Source: Dendrolimus kikuchii
Lineage: Eukaryota > Arthropoda > Insecta > Lepidoptera > Lasiocampidae
Assembly: GCA_019925095.2 (NCBI GenBank)
Contig: CM034389.1
Span: forward strand, 25,098,935-25,162,934
Direction: 5' to 3'
Length of the DNA stretch: 64,000 bases
Under the pieces are notes generated by a model. That model searched no databases. It worked only from the letters and a program-made list of their open reading frames with translations, and had not been told where the DNA came from. Position numbers and translations under genes: made by a program. This document shows, in pieces, positions 32,222 to 41,880 of this stretch. Positions within the stretch are counted from its first letter, which is position 1; every line of letters begins with the position of its first letter.

Positions 32222-33296
32222 CTTAAGTTTTCGCGACTTGTATACATAATAAAACTACGTTTTAACGGTTTTAAGCGCGGTAATTTATTTGATTTTGGTT
32301 TTTCCGACGTTTCGGCCGCTTTTCAGTGGCCGTGATCACGGAAGACAAAGATGTCAAGTGTCAACGAGTAGTGTTAAAGTTTTATTTAGCCTACCGCCAA
32401 CTTGTTAATTTAAATTATTTAGTTTTAATTTTATTTATGGTTATTACTTACTCTATGGGAGCCTAATCTAATTTACTACCGCTTCGCAACATATTGTGGC
32501 TTGAAGAGAAGAAGCGGCGCAAGAAACTCTTCAGCAAACATGCCTAGCTCTAATAATTTTATATAATATTAAAATGGGTGAGGAGCATAAAAAAGAACAC
32601 ATTGCTGACATGAAACACACAAAATCTATGAAGTCTGCGATCAGTGAACACACGCTGGATAAACCCAACAACTACATCAGATTCGATAACCCACAAATAC
32701 TCGCAAAAGAGAATCGTTTCATACCTAGAATGAAGCGTGAGGCTATTGAAATCAAAAAACACCCAAATTTCAATAGAGAAGATGGTTGGCAAGTACCACC
32801 TGTTTGGGATCCAATTATCAAAACTATTAAGACCCAAATCCAGCAAATACCAGCTGCCAGACGTCAAGATACTGTGAGTTCTTTCTGCGTGCAACGGAAC
32901 ACAAACCAACTTGACTGATAATTCCTTTTATTTTTCCTTCCACCCATTTTAATATTATATAAAATTATTAGAGCTAGGCATGTTTGGTGAAGAGTTTCTT
33001 GCGCCGCTTCTTCTCTTCAAGCCACAACATGTTGCGAAGCGGTAGTAAATTAGTTTAGGCTCCCATAGAGTAAATTATAACCATAAACAAAATTAAAACT
33101 AAATAATTAAAATTAACAAGTTGGCGGTAGGCTAAATAAAACTTTAACAATACTCATTGATACTTGACATCTGTATCTTTCGTGATCACGGCCACTAAAA
33201 AGTGACCGAGATGTGGGAAAAACCAAAATCAAATAAATTACCGCGCTTAAAACCACTAAAACGTAGTTTTATTATAGTAATAACTTGATAACTTAA
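32222..33296 (+). mobile_element. Penelope-like fragment in 356-359-bp inverted arms
   Basis: Left arm 32222-32580 and right arm 32941-33296 are inverted copies of each other over their length (for example GCGCAAGAAACTCTTCAGC versus GGTGAAGAGTTTCTTGCGC, and GTGATCACGG in both). Between them 360 bp carry the GIY-YIG-type frame. Penelope-like elements are known for terminal repeats found in direct or inverted order and for 5' truncation, which fits this structure. The same arm sequences recur alone or in pairs at 12600, 13212, 14905, 24243, 36550 and 49248. Confidence 0.7.
32574..32918 (+). pseudogene. GIY-YIG endonuclease C-terminal half of a Penelope-like element
   Basis: 114 codons. Reads SAISEHTLDKPNNYIRFDNP, ILAKENRFIPRMKREAIEI (with the catalytic-type Glu) and FNREDGW, then a short tail. 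This matches the latter half of the GIY-YIG domain at the C-terminus of Penelope-like polyproteins; the GIY and YIG strands and the whole reverse transcriptase are missing. The ATG lies in the left inverted arm, so the start is probably an accident of the rearrangement and this is not an intact gene. Confidence 0.65.
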
Positions 33297-33680
33297 AATG
33301 TAAGACTAGTATAAAATAACAAGTAAAACGATGAATAAAGGTCTGACAATACCTTGAAAGTCAGTGTGAGGTATATTATAAAAAAACCTACAGGAACCTA
33401 CCAAGTATATGTACTCCTATGTCAAAAGTAATTTTAGAACTAATAGAAATATATCCTATTTCTATCAGTAAAAACTACTGATTGATAGATTAAAAAGTTC
33501 CTATGACCGAAAAGAACTGTTATTTCTAGTAAAGTGAACTAGTTCAGTGATAGAAATGAACTAGAAAGGAGCGCTTATTTGGATGACCGAGTAAGCACAA
33601 CACTAACAAGGTAGATGATATACAAGTAAAGCTGCGTGGACACTTCATATTCTCTAAAGTAAACTGTCAATAACGAAAAC
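33297..33680. other. No recognised feature
   Basis: AT-rich stretch between the Penelope-like fragment and the upstream region of the first tRNA-His gene. Confidence 0.45.
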
Positions 33681-33796
33681 CTTTTGTAATTACTTTTTGC
33701 AACGCTTGCGCAAACTGTGACCAACAGACCAATTTAAAGTGCTCCAGTTTATTGATAAGGTAGTGATTTTCGGTTGCACATTCACCAGCTCCGACA

Positions 33797-33868
33797 GCCG
33801 TGATCGTCTAGTGGTTAGGACCCTACGTTGTGGCCGTAGTAACCCAGGTTCGAATCCTGGTCACGGCA
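33797..33868 (+). tRNA. tRNA-His(GTG), copy 1
   Basis: 72 nt; acceptor GCCGTGA pairs with TCACGGC, D arm with TAGTGGTTAGGA (A box), anticodon stem CTACG/CGTAG around loop TTGTGGC (anticodon GTG), T arm with GGTTCGAATCC (B box), discriminator A. CCA is not encoded and base -1 is A, so G-1 would have to be added after transcription. Upstream about 115 bp (from TTGCGCAA near 33712) and a trailer GTGATACATCACTGTCACGG are shared with the other two copies. Poly-T terminator at about 33897. Confidence 0.97.
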
Positions 33869-33889
33869 GTGATACATCACTGTCACGGC

Positions 33890-33903
33890 GGAGTGATTTT
33901 TTT
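33890..33903 (+). terminator. Pol III terminator of tRNA-His copy 1
   Basis: TTTTTTT about 28 bases after the tRNA; no earlier run of four T lies in the trailer. Confidence 0.7.
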
Positions 33904-34094
33904 ACAAAATTTACTTAATTTCAAGATAAACCAGTGCTGTAATTATTCAGTGTCTTAATGACTAATTTCATGAAAATCGTTTTATGTCTAACATGGTCGT
34001 TTCTTCCCCTGATATGGTGAAACCTGTATCCGCAATAGGATATTTATAGGTTGATGTTTATTATAATAGATAGATAGACTTTATCGAGACCTTT

Positions 34095-34270
34095 CAAGGC
34101 GATTGAAAGAAGTCTCGCGTGACCAAAGGGCTGGCCTATATTTAGGGCAACGTATTAGCGTTACCATACAACGCGGGAATGCGGCCAGCATTTTGGGAAC
34201 GCTCCCCACCGAGAGCGATCTGGACTACATCTTTTACTTGTAAATATGTATATAATAGTAATTATTATTG
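34095..34270 (+). pseudogene. Fragment of a conserved mobile-element ORF (QRIS motif), copy 2
   Basis: Reads GQRISVTIQRGNAASILGT followed by LPTESDLDYIFYL and a stop. Related to 23455-23545 and 56480-56600. An RTE insertion follows directly in its 3' flank. Confidence 0.5.
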
Positions 34271-34285
34271 TATATTAAAATTGTA

Positions 34286-34371
34286 AGAATAAGCCTAAAT
34301 GGCGCTCTGTTGTTCGTGCCTACCCCGCAAGGGAACTGGCGTGAAGTTATGTATGTATGTATGTATGTATG
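34286..34371 (+). mobile_element. Minimal RTE insertion with 13-bp target duplication
   Basis: Only 86 bp of the RTE 3' end (last codons, then (ATGT)n), flanked by perfect TATTAAAATTGTA at 34273-34285 and 34372-34384. Confidence 0.85.
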
Positions 34372-34434
34372 TATTAAAATTGTATAAGAAAGTTAAAATA
34401 ACTATTAACTACACAATATACAAACTTGTATAAA

Positions 34435-34648
34435 TAATTGATAGATAGATATAACACTTTATTATTCACCAAAACACTAGTGCCAAAAATGCACAACAAG
34501 ACAATAGTTATACATACTTCGAGGACCAAAAAGATGTTATTCGAAAAAAATCATTTGCCCAGCATCTTTATTTACACATATGAAATTATATATATGATAT
34601 TTGATACAAGTTGAATGTGTTATTACAATAGATATGCTGAGATAAATT
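34435..34648. repeat. LINE tail remnant plus duplicated 65-bp segment
   Basis: 34438-34475 (GATAGATAGATATAACACTTTATT) looks like a CR1/Jockey-type LINE 3' end on the minus strand. 34588-34657 (GATACAAGTTGAATGTGTTA, then TTACAATAGATATGCTGAGA) recurs at 43692-43760, in both cases just left of the same Helitron. Confidence 0.55.
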
Positions 34649-34657
34649 TTAGTACGT

Positions 34658-34972
34658 AATAATAAAATAATAATAGCAGCCCATAAATGTCCCACTGCTG
34701 GGCTCGGGCCTCCCACTATAGGGCAACGGACAGTATACCCGCCACGCTTGTCCAAGGCGGCTTGGCAGGTTTGACACATCGGTTATCTCGATGTGCAGGT
34801 TGCATCACGATGTTTTCTTTCACCGTTATTAGCACGTGGTAATTGTAACAATATGCACATTAGGTCAGAAAACTGCCTAAGCGGTGCATGCGTTCCAGCC
34901 AGGATCGAACCCGCGCCCTTTGGTCTGGGACGCGTGCGCTAGCCATTACGCTACCACGACTGATTAGTAGTA
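34658..34972 (-). mobile_element. tRNA-derived SINE (family S1), complete copy
   Basis: 315 bp. Minus-strand head has A box TAGCGTAATGGCTAGCGC and B box GGTTCGATCC; the 3' end reads CCCAGCAGTGGGACATTTAT then an ATT-rich tail. Flanked by TTAGTACGT at 34649-34657 and 34973-34981. The paralogous locus at 43745-43770 lacks it and preserves the pre-insertion site. Confidence 0.85.
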
Positions 34973-34980
34973 TTAGTACG

Positions 34981-35212
34981 TATATACTAATATATAAAGC
35001 TGAAAAGTTTGTTTGTTTGAACGCGCTAATCTCAGGAACTACTGATCTGATTTGAAAAATTCTTTTAGTGTTAGATAGCCCATTCATTAAGGAAGGTTAT
35101 AAGCTATATATAATTACGCTAAGACTAATAGAAGCGGAGCACCAATGACTGTTTCAAAATCGGGGGATTTTGAAAACAAATTTCACGCGGACGACGTCGC
35201 GGGCACAGCTAG
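34981..35212 (+). mobile_element. Non-autonomous Helitron (TATACTAATATATAAAGCTG type)
   Basis: Begins TATATACTAATATATAAAGC, includes GAACGCGCTAATCTCAGGAA and TTAGTGTTAGATAGCCCATT, and ends GGGCACAGCTAG. Same subfamily as 43763-44014. Confidence 0.8.
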
Positions 35213-35704
35213 TAGTTGTATAAAATGCACAAACGGAGAAGGAAGTGACAATTTCGTTTTGCCAAATACTAACCACTTGGTAAACAAAAGGCGGTCTTAT
35301 CGTTAAAAGCGATCTCTTTCAGGTAATTTGACTCACTTAAAGGAAATTCTTAACTTAAGTACTTATTATAAATTAATTAAAAAGAAAAAAAAAATGAATA
35401 AATAATAATACATGAGTTACAGTTTTTTATAACAAAGAAGCCTAAAAGCTTTATTCTTTTGTAAATCTAGCCTATAACTAGGCAAATTGTCAGAAAAGCT
35501 TTTGTAATTATACTATTTCTATAGATAACTATTTTTACATAATTAAAAATGACCTATGAATTTTTTTTAAGCATTTTTTACAACTTGTTTCACCGTTCCC
35601 TGAATACGGTATATGTATTATAAATAATCAAATTACAGGAGCAATATATACCTTTTTATCAATAGGATATCAATTTGCAACTATTTCCAAAATAAATGAT
35701 AAAT
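35213..35704. other. Mostly unassigned
   Basis: 35290-35330 holds a LINE 3' UTR hairpin remnant on the minus strand (CTTATCGTTAAAAGCGATCTC). Otherwise nothing recognised. Confidence 0.45.
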
Positions 35705-35717
35705 ATTAATAGCAATA

Positions 35718-36116
35718 TTTATAATTTATTAGTGACGCTCGCGGTCCGCGTTCATAATACCGAAGTAAGAAAGACAGTTGGTCTGAAAGAGAGTGTCGGG
35801 GTGAAGGTCAGGAAAGGAATGCTCCGATGGTTCGGGCATGTGGAAAGAATGCATGATGAAAGAATGACTAAACAGATATACAATGCAAAAGTGGATGGAT
35901 GCAGAAGTCGTGGAAGGCCACGACACACCTTCCATGATCAAATTGATCGTGCACTAGCAGAAGGTGATGTCAGGAGCCTTAAGAACAGACGAGCATGCAT
36001 GAAAAGAGTTATGAACGTCAAAGAAGCAAGTGAGGTGTGTAAGAATAAGCCTAAATGGCGCTCTGTTGTTCGTGCCTACTCTGCAAGGGAACTGGCGTGA
36101 AGTTATGTATGTATGT
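35718..36116 (+). pseudogene. RTE-type LINE 3' fragment with target duplication
   Basis: Encodes the RTE C-terminus from the VRNTEVRKTVGLKESVGVKV region through RWFGHVERMHDERMTKQIY and GRPRHTFHDQIDRALAEGDV to the natural stop after WRSVVRAYSARELA, then ends in (ATGT)n. Duplications ATTAATAGCAATA flank it (35705-35717 and 36117-36129); 15 extra bases sit at the 5' junction. Strongly 5' truncated, no catalytic domain. Confidence 0.9.
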
Positions 36117-36129
36117 ATTAATAGCAATA

Positions 36130-36549
36130 AATCTATTTCTATATCACTGATTTTACGCACTAAGCCTGAAGATTTTGAATAGCACTTGACGCAAAAGGGC
36201 ACTTCAGGCAGCGTCGGAGAGACGTTGAAAATAATACAAAACGCACAGATTCTATCAATATCAATGAGATATTTTCAATTACAGTTGAAAATTGTGTAAC
36301 GGCCCCGCGTGACCTGCTTATGACTTGAATACCAATCAGATCCAGCCCTTTCTGTCAACGGATTTTCAACGGAGATATAAAAAACTTCTATTGGATTTAT
36401 TTCGACCTTTTCATCAATGTAATCTATTTGCTATATAGAAACGTAAATATGCTTTGAAAGTGAAGATAAAATTGATTTCTTTCAAATTAATCTGGTTACT
36501 TATTCTTTTCTAATTTTTTTACTTGATATAAAACAATAATTCATTCATA
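36130..36549. other. No recognised feature
   Basis: AT-rich, short frames only. Confidence 0.45.
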
Positions 36550-36986
36550 ATTATAAAACTACGTTTTAACGGTTTTAGGCGCGGTAATTTATTTGATTTT
36601 TAATATTCCGACATTTCGGCCACTTTTCAGAAGCCGTGATCACGGAAGACAAAGATGTCAAGTGTCAATGAGTATTGTTAAAGTTTAATTTAGCCTACCG
36701 CCAACTTGTTGATTTTACATACATACAGACATAACTTCACGCCAGTTCCCTTGCGGGGTAGGCACGAACAACAGAGTGCCATTTAGGCTTATTCTTACAC
36801 ACCTCACTTGCCTCTTTGACATTCATAACTCTTGTCATGCAAGCTCGTCTGTTCTTAAGGCTCCTGACATCACCTTGTTGATTTTAATTGTGTAAATATA
36901 AAGATGAAAATCAAATAAATGACCGCGCTTAAATCCGTTAAAACGTAGTTTTATTTTGTATACTAGTCGCGAAAACTTAGAAAATA
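36550..36986. mobile_element. Penelope-type inverted arms, interrupted by an RTE insertion
   Basis: Left arm from AAAACTACGTTTTAACGGTT to GCCTACCGCCAACTTGTTGA and right arm CCGCGCTTAAATCCGTTAAA, then ACTAGTCGCGAAAACTTA. The 36718-36873 segment is a later RTE insertion. Confidence 0.7.
36718..36873 (-). mobile_element. RTE insertion in a Penelope-type arm, 13-bp duplication
   Basis: 156 bp of the RTE 3' end on the minus strand, flanked by CTTGTTGATTTTA at 36705-36717 and 36874-36886. The insertion is therefore younger than the host arm. Confidence 0.85.
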
Positions 36987-37361
36987 TAATTCAGCATTGT
37001 TTATTGAATTAATGAATATGTATTCTACATTAAAGGATACATTGAACAGAAATAAAAATTTACAATACAATAGGCGGTTGTATCACAATTAGCGATTTCA
37101 TCCAGACAACCTTCGAATGGACAAAAATGTAGGTAACAAGATTGTAGGTTTGATATTGTTACATGCTGTCAAAGGAATGCGCACACCTGCCTGTCGTAAA
37201 ACGCAATTGTGAATCTAAATAATCCGATGACCCACTAAACAAACACAAAAAATTTCATCTTAATCGGTAGTCTCAAATTATGCGCGTACATACACTTCTA
37301 CGATTCATTTTTATATATATAGATCAATGCTTAAATTTCTCCTAATTCTGCCTTTCTTTTA
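36987..37361. repeat. LINE 3' UTR remnant and Helitron fragment
   Basis: 37030-37110 carries a decayed CR1/Jockey-type 3' end on the minus strand (hairpin ATCGCT-AATT-GTGAT on the complementary strand). 37195-37322 is a 5' part of a Helitron on the minus strand (AATCTAAATAATCCGATGAC, CATACACTTCTACGATTCAT). Confidence 0.55.
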
Positions 37362-37365
37362 TTGC

Positions 37366-37642
37366 AGGAGTTCAGCAGACAGGCAGACGGCCCACTTGAC
37401 GGAAAGCGGTTACCACCGTCTATAGACATTTGCAACACCAAACGTGCTACAAATGCGCTGCTGCTCTCTTAAGGGAGACTGAACACAACTCAAGGTTGTT
37501 ATAGCGACATACTTTAGACCAGGGGTGGTAGCCATCCAGTTGGGCAAATGCCCTACCACCTGGCTGTGGGTTGTTTTGTCGCCTCTTACGACAGGCCGCT
37601 CGGCCGCAGGAAATTGTATTCTTTCTCTGTTCCTGCACAGAT
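37366..37642 (-). mobile_element. SINE-like family A, copy 8
   Basis: Both ends present; a deletion of about 20 bp removes the CTGGTCACTAATGCCG segment. Confidence 0.8.
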
Positions 37643-38030
37643 AAAAATACCAAATTATTCAAAATGATTTATTTTATTTGTATCTTGTGAACAATAAAGG
37701 ATTATCTATCCATATATTTGACGACCAAATCATGAACATGAGAGATAATTCTAGAAAACAAAATAGCCCAAACTGAACTATGAAAACGAACATAACCTAT
37801 ATTAACCATTATTCATGTACACATAGGTATATTCTCTTATATTCCTTTTTATCTACGCTGGAAGAAAGAATCCAAGTCGTAAAGGATGCTCGTAAAGGTG
37901 CATTACTGTTTGAACATGGTGAGCAATGCGGTACTATTGGTTTTATTTCAAATAGACTTATATGATAATTGAATATAGCTATACCTTTGTTAATCTTGTC
38001 CAATAAAATTCTATACTCTCTCTTTTCTTT
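37643..38030. other. No recognised feature
   Basis: A 61-codon frame at 37780-37965 has no recognised domain. Confidence 0.4.
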
Positions 38031-38530
38031 TATCATATCCCAGTTATTTGGAGTCGGCACAAATTGTCTTTTCCTTCCACACTCCTCTATTATGACATTC
38101 TTCTTCTGTCACACCACAAATCATCCATCTCTTTTGGTCTACCTTTACATTTGTACCCATCCATCTTGTAGTATAACATTCTTTTTGTCACGTGACTTTC
38201 GTCCCTCCTCAGTATATGCCCATACCACCTTAATCTTCTTCCTCTCAATGTTTCAGTTACGGGTGCAACTTTCAAAGATCCCGTTATGTACTAATTTCTC
38301 ACTCACCTTATCCATTCTTGTAACACCACACATCCATCTCAACATTCTCATTTCAGCTGAGTGAAGACGTTTATGGTATATCACTTTAGTGGCCCAACCT
38401 TCGGACCCGTATAGCATGACTAGTCGTATGATAGATTTATATATTTGACCTTTTAGTTTCAGTGGCATTACTTTGTCGCACGTCAGACCGGTTACCTGTC
38501 TCCATTTTAGCCATTCTTCTCCTTACATCC
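38031..38530 (-). pseudogene. RTE-like LINE (family Q), frameshifted C-terminal region
   Basis: On the minus strand one frame (38253-38468) reads YKSIIRLVMLYGSEGWATK and RMLRWMCGVTRMDKVSEKL, and continues after a frameshift near 38260 in a second frame (38090-38275) with KVAPVTETLRGRRLRWYGHI and KCKGRPKEMDD. The order and motifs are those of the region downstream of RTE-clade reverse transcriptases. Its 3' end is shared with 22767-22860. Confidence 0.8.
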
Positions 38531-39202
38531 TTCTCTATATCAAAATTAATAAATAAAATTCTATACTATTGGTGCGATAATAGTTACGTATATATAGTAC
38601 AGGGTAAATTTTTCAAGTGGGCCTTTGTGGTTCAATCGGAAATAGCAAAAAATACTCAGTTGTCTCGAGGCCGATTTTAATAAAGACCAAAGCGAAATCA
38701 TTATACTTTTGAAAAATCAATCACCCTAGTCAGGAATCGAATCGGCTGATATTGAAAAAAAAACATATATTATACAATTAATTTCTGTGAAAATTAAAAT
38801 TCAAAAGTTTTTATTCAATATAAGTTCCACTGGAGAACACTTTTTGAAGATCATACATATAAGTTAAAATTTAAACTTACTTCCTACTCTAAATCTTTTT
38901 TTTTCTTTTTCAGCCAATTTCAGTCCACTGCTGGACATAGACCTCCCCAAGTACGCGCCACATATCCTGGTCTCCCGTCTTCCTCATCCAGCTACACAGC
39001 TACTCTAAATATCGTATATCATATTAAGGAGTAGAAGCGGCAAGAAACTCGCCAACAAAAAAACATTGTTTTTCTTTAGATTTCTAATTCTATTTATATG
39101 GTATATCAAGCTCTTTTTTATGTTTTGTACAGAAGTATGTTACAGAATTAATTTACGAAGAATATAATGGAGTTGTAACAGGAATGTCAAATATGTTATT
39201 TT
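38531..39202. other. Mostly unassigned, with a LINE tail fragment
   Basis: 38893-38985 on the minus strand (CAGTCCACTGCTGGACATAG, then GTCTCCCGTCTTCCTCATCC) is the 3' end of the RTE-type element seen at 56640-57105. 39010-39060 (GAAGCGGCAAGAAACTC) echoes part of the Penelope-type arm. Confidence 0.5.
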
Positions 39203-39513
39203 ATCCGTGCAGGAACGGAGAAAGAATACAATTTCCTGCGGCCGGGCGGCCTGTCATAAGAGGCGACAGAACAACCCACAGTCAGGTGGTAGGGCATTTG
39301 CCCGACTGGACGGCTACCACCCCTGGTCTAAAGTATGTCGCCATAACAACCTTGAGTTGTGTTCCGGCATTAGTGACCAGGTTCCAGTGTCCCTTAAGAG
39401 AGCAGCAACGCATTTGTAGTACCTTTGGTGTTGCAAATGTCCATAGGCGATGGTAACCGCTTTCCATCAAGTGGGCCGTCTGCCTGTCTGCTGAACTCCT
39501 GCAATACAAAAAA
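39203..39513 (+). mobile_element. SINE-like family A, copy 9
   Basis: Complete, well preserved plus-strand copy; characteristic 70-codon frame open. Confidence 0.85.
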
Positions 39514-39529
39514 GATATGTATGAGGCGG

Positions 39530-39720
39530 ATTGGCTGGCTTCATATGTCCGTTATCTTGATATACGTACCTATAAATTTCAACACATTATTTTCCTTCAC
39601 CAACACGTGGGATAATTATAACAATATGCATATCGGATCAGACTATTGCCTAATCCGTGCACGGTCAGCCAAGATTTGTATCCACGTTATCGGAATGATA
39701 TGCATGTGCAGGGTCTTCGA
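39530..39720 (-). repeat. Degenerate SINE (family S1)
   Basis: Shares the S1 body in order (GTTATCTTGATATACG, TTTTCCTTCACCA, ACGTGGGATAATTATAACAA, TATGCATATCGGATCAGA) but the tRNA-like head has decayed. Confidence 0.5.
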
Positions 39721-39726
39721 AATGAA

Positions 39727-40385
39727 TTTTAAAAGTGTCTCCAATTTTATGACTTTATTTTGTTTTAAGTGAAACTTCTATATAGAAGGGATCTTTAAAA
39801 GTGTCTCCAATTTTATGACTTTATTTTTTTTGAAGTGAAACTTCTATATAGACGGGGTCTTTAAAAGTGTCTCCAATTTTATGTCTTAATTTTTTTTTAA
39901 GTGAAACTTATATATAGACGGGGTCTTTAAAAGTGTCTCCAATTTTATGACTTATTTTTTTTAAGTGAAACTTATATATAGACGGGGTCTTTAAAAGTGT
40001 CTCCAATTTTATGACTTTATTTTTTTTGAAGTGAAACTTCTATATAGACGGGGTCTTTAAAAGTGTCTCCAATTTTAGGACTTTATTTTTTTTTAAGTGA
40101 AACTTCTATATAGACGGGGTCTTTAAAAGTGTCTCCAATTTTATGACTTTATTTTTTTTGAAGTGAAACTTCTATATAGACGGGGTCTTTAAAAGTGTCT
40201 CCAATTTTAGGACTTTATTTTTTTTTAAGTGAAACTTCTATATAGACGGGGTCTTTAAAAGTGTCTCCAATTTTATGACTTTATTTATTTGAAGTGAAAC
40301 TTCTATATAGACAGGGTCTTTAAAAGTGTCTCCAATTTTATGACTTTTTTTTTTTTGAAGTGTAACTTCTGTATAGACGGGGTTT
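39727..40385. repeat. 66-bp minisatellite, 11 units
   Basis: GTGTCTCCAATTTTA recurs at 39735, 39801, 39867, 39933, 39997, 40063, 40129, 40195, 40261 and 40326, a period of 66 with one 64 and one 65. Each unit also holds AAGTGAAACTTCTATATAGA followed by CGGGGTCTTTAAAA. The second half of the unit is the terminal motif of element X, and the array abuts the X body at 40386. Confidence 0.95.
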
Positions 40386-40636
40386 TAGGGTTTGTCTGTC
40401 ACGAAAAAGCGTTACGGCCGCGTGGAGGAGCGGCATAAATTTAGACTAGACGTGGTGAGAGGCGGCATAATCTTAGAGTAGACTATAGAAGCGTTGTTTG
40501 GTTTCGGATCGAATTCAGTTGTTTTGTTTGATAAAATAAAATATGTTTAAATAATTTTGTTTGATAAAATAAAATATATTTAAATAATGCATTCATTAAA
40601 ATGTACCTAATCTAACCAAATCATAATTTAAAGTAA
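40386..40636 (-). mobile_element. Element X, copy 3 (body)
   Basis: Inverted match to the right-hand part of 26217-26846 (TTTGTCTGTCACG, AAAGCGTTACGGCCGCGT, GGCGGCATAA, TCGGATCGAATTCAGTTG, ATTAAAATGTACCTAATCTA). Confidence 0.65.
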
Positions 40637-40840
40637 AATCGAAATGTGTACTGGGACACATAGTAGAAGTGAAACTTCAACGGACAAGTGGAAAAACGAA
40701 TCACAATGGACAAGTGGAAAAACTAATGGCAACTGATAAGTGGAAAACGAATGGCAATGGACAAGTGGCAAAACGAATCGCAACAAAATTTTAACTTAAA
40801 GTTTCACTTCCACTATGTGTCCCAGCACACATTTCGCTTT
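40637..40840. repeat. X terminal hairpin with internal ~27-bp repeats
   Basis: 44-bp arms (AATCGAAATGTGTACTGGGA at the left, TGTCCCAGCACACATTTCGC at the right) are inverted copies. Between them GGACAAGTGGAAAAACGAAT-type units repeat about four times. Copies at 23028-23216 and 26217-26290 have one arm each. Confidence 0.7.
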
Positions 40841-41739
40841 TTTTTAAATAATTGCTAGTATAATATATATACAATTATATGAATTTATTATGATTATATA
40901 GCTTGACATTCAGACTGTCGTCATTATTAGATGCATTTTAGTATCTAGCTCAAATTTTGACATCCTAAAGTCAAAATTTTATATTAAGCACTCCAAATTT
41001 TTTTTTTACCCCGAATGAAAATTTCCCTAATCTGAAGACCTGTACCACCACCACTAGTTGATAAATAATTAAAATATTTCTCCAGTAAATCGGCTATTAG
41101 TGTTGCAATATAATTGGTCGAAACTTAAACAAGTAGACCTTAGACAATTCAATAGAGTTTGGTGATATAGGAGTGAATTATGTAGACGTGCCTACAATGA
41201 ACAAAACCCTCTAGACGTGGCTTGCTAAGGGCCCTTATTGAAACTAGGTTATCGTTAGATACAGCGCATTGTTACCATTTGCACGGTGGAAATCGAGGGT
41301 CGTGTTGACACGTGACTTGAGTGTTGGAGGCTACATGCGTCATATCATTACTACGGTCTAGTGATGTTAGATTTATTCATGAATTCATGAATCAAGACTC
41401 AATAAGCAAGAATCCTGTTGTGTGGGAATGAACAACTAGACCTGTAACTTCTTCAGTCCCATAATAAAGTGAATATGTTTGAGAATTAGCCTTTCTATTT
41501 TATCCAAATAATCCTAGTCACATAATGTCGTAGTCCCCTCTAATATTTGAATTACGAGTTGAAAATTTTTGAAAAAGTCTAGATCTCAGCCCTTGCCTTA
41601 AATGATACTTTGAAAAAAGATTTCTAAGTAGTTTTTCAAATACAAGACATTTTTTAAGATTCTATAGTCAAATCGTTAAATATAATGTAAGTAAATGCAT
41701 ATCGTATAATATTTAGATATACCGCCTTTGACAAATATA
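40841..41739. other. About 900 bp without recognised gene
   Basis: 41190-41300 and 43195-43290 share weak similarity (ATTGAAACTAGGTTATCG versus ATTGAAACTTGATTATCG), so both may be remnants of one older element. Confidence 0.35.
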
Positions 41740-41880
41740 ATCTGTTTGCCACGGGTTGTCTGAAAGCGATCGCTTCTGAGCGATAACTGCCCATTGTGCC
41801 CATGAGTATTTTTAGGCTATAAGTTTTTCTGTGTTTACTGTAATGTTGTACAATAAAGTGTTATCTCTCTCTCTCAAAAC
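41740..41880 (+). repeat. CR1/Jockey-type LINE 3' UTR with (CT)n end
   Basis: Hairpin ATCGCTTCTGAGCGAT near 41769, AACTGCCCATTGTG, then ACAATAAAGTGTTATCTCTC ending in CT repeats. Confidence 0.65.

Noticed and set aside
39727..40385. Regular array that could be mistaken for a CRISPR array
   Set aside because: Whole 66-bp units are repeated with no unique spacers, in a eukaryotic transposon context; it is a minisatellite. The same applies to the 70-bp array at 51967-52466.
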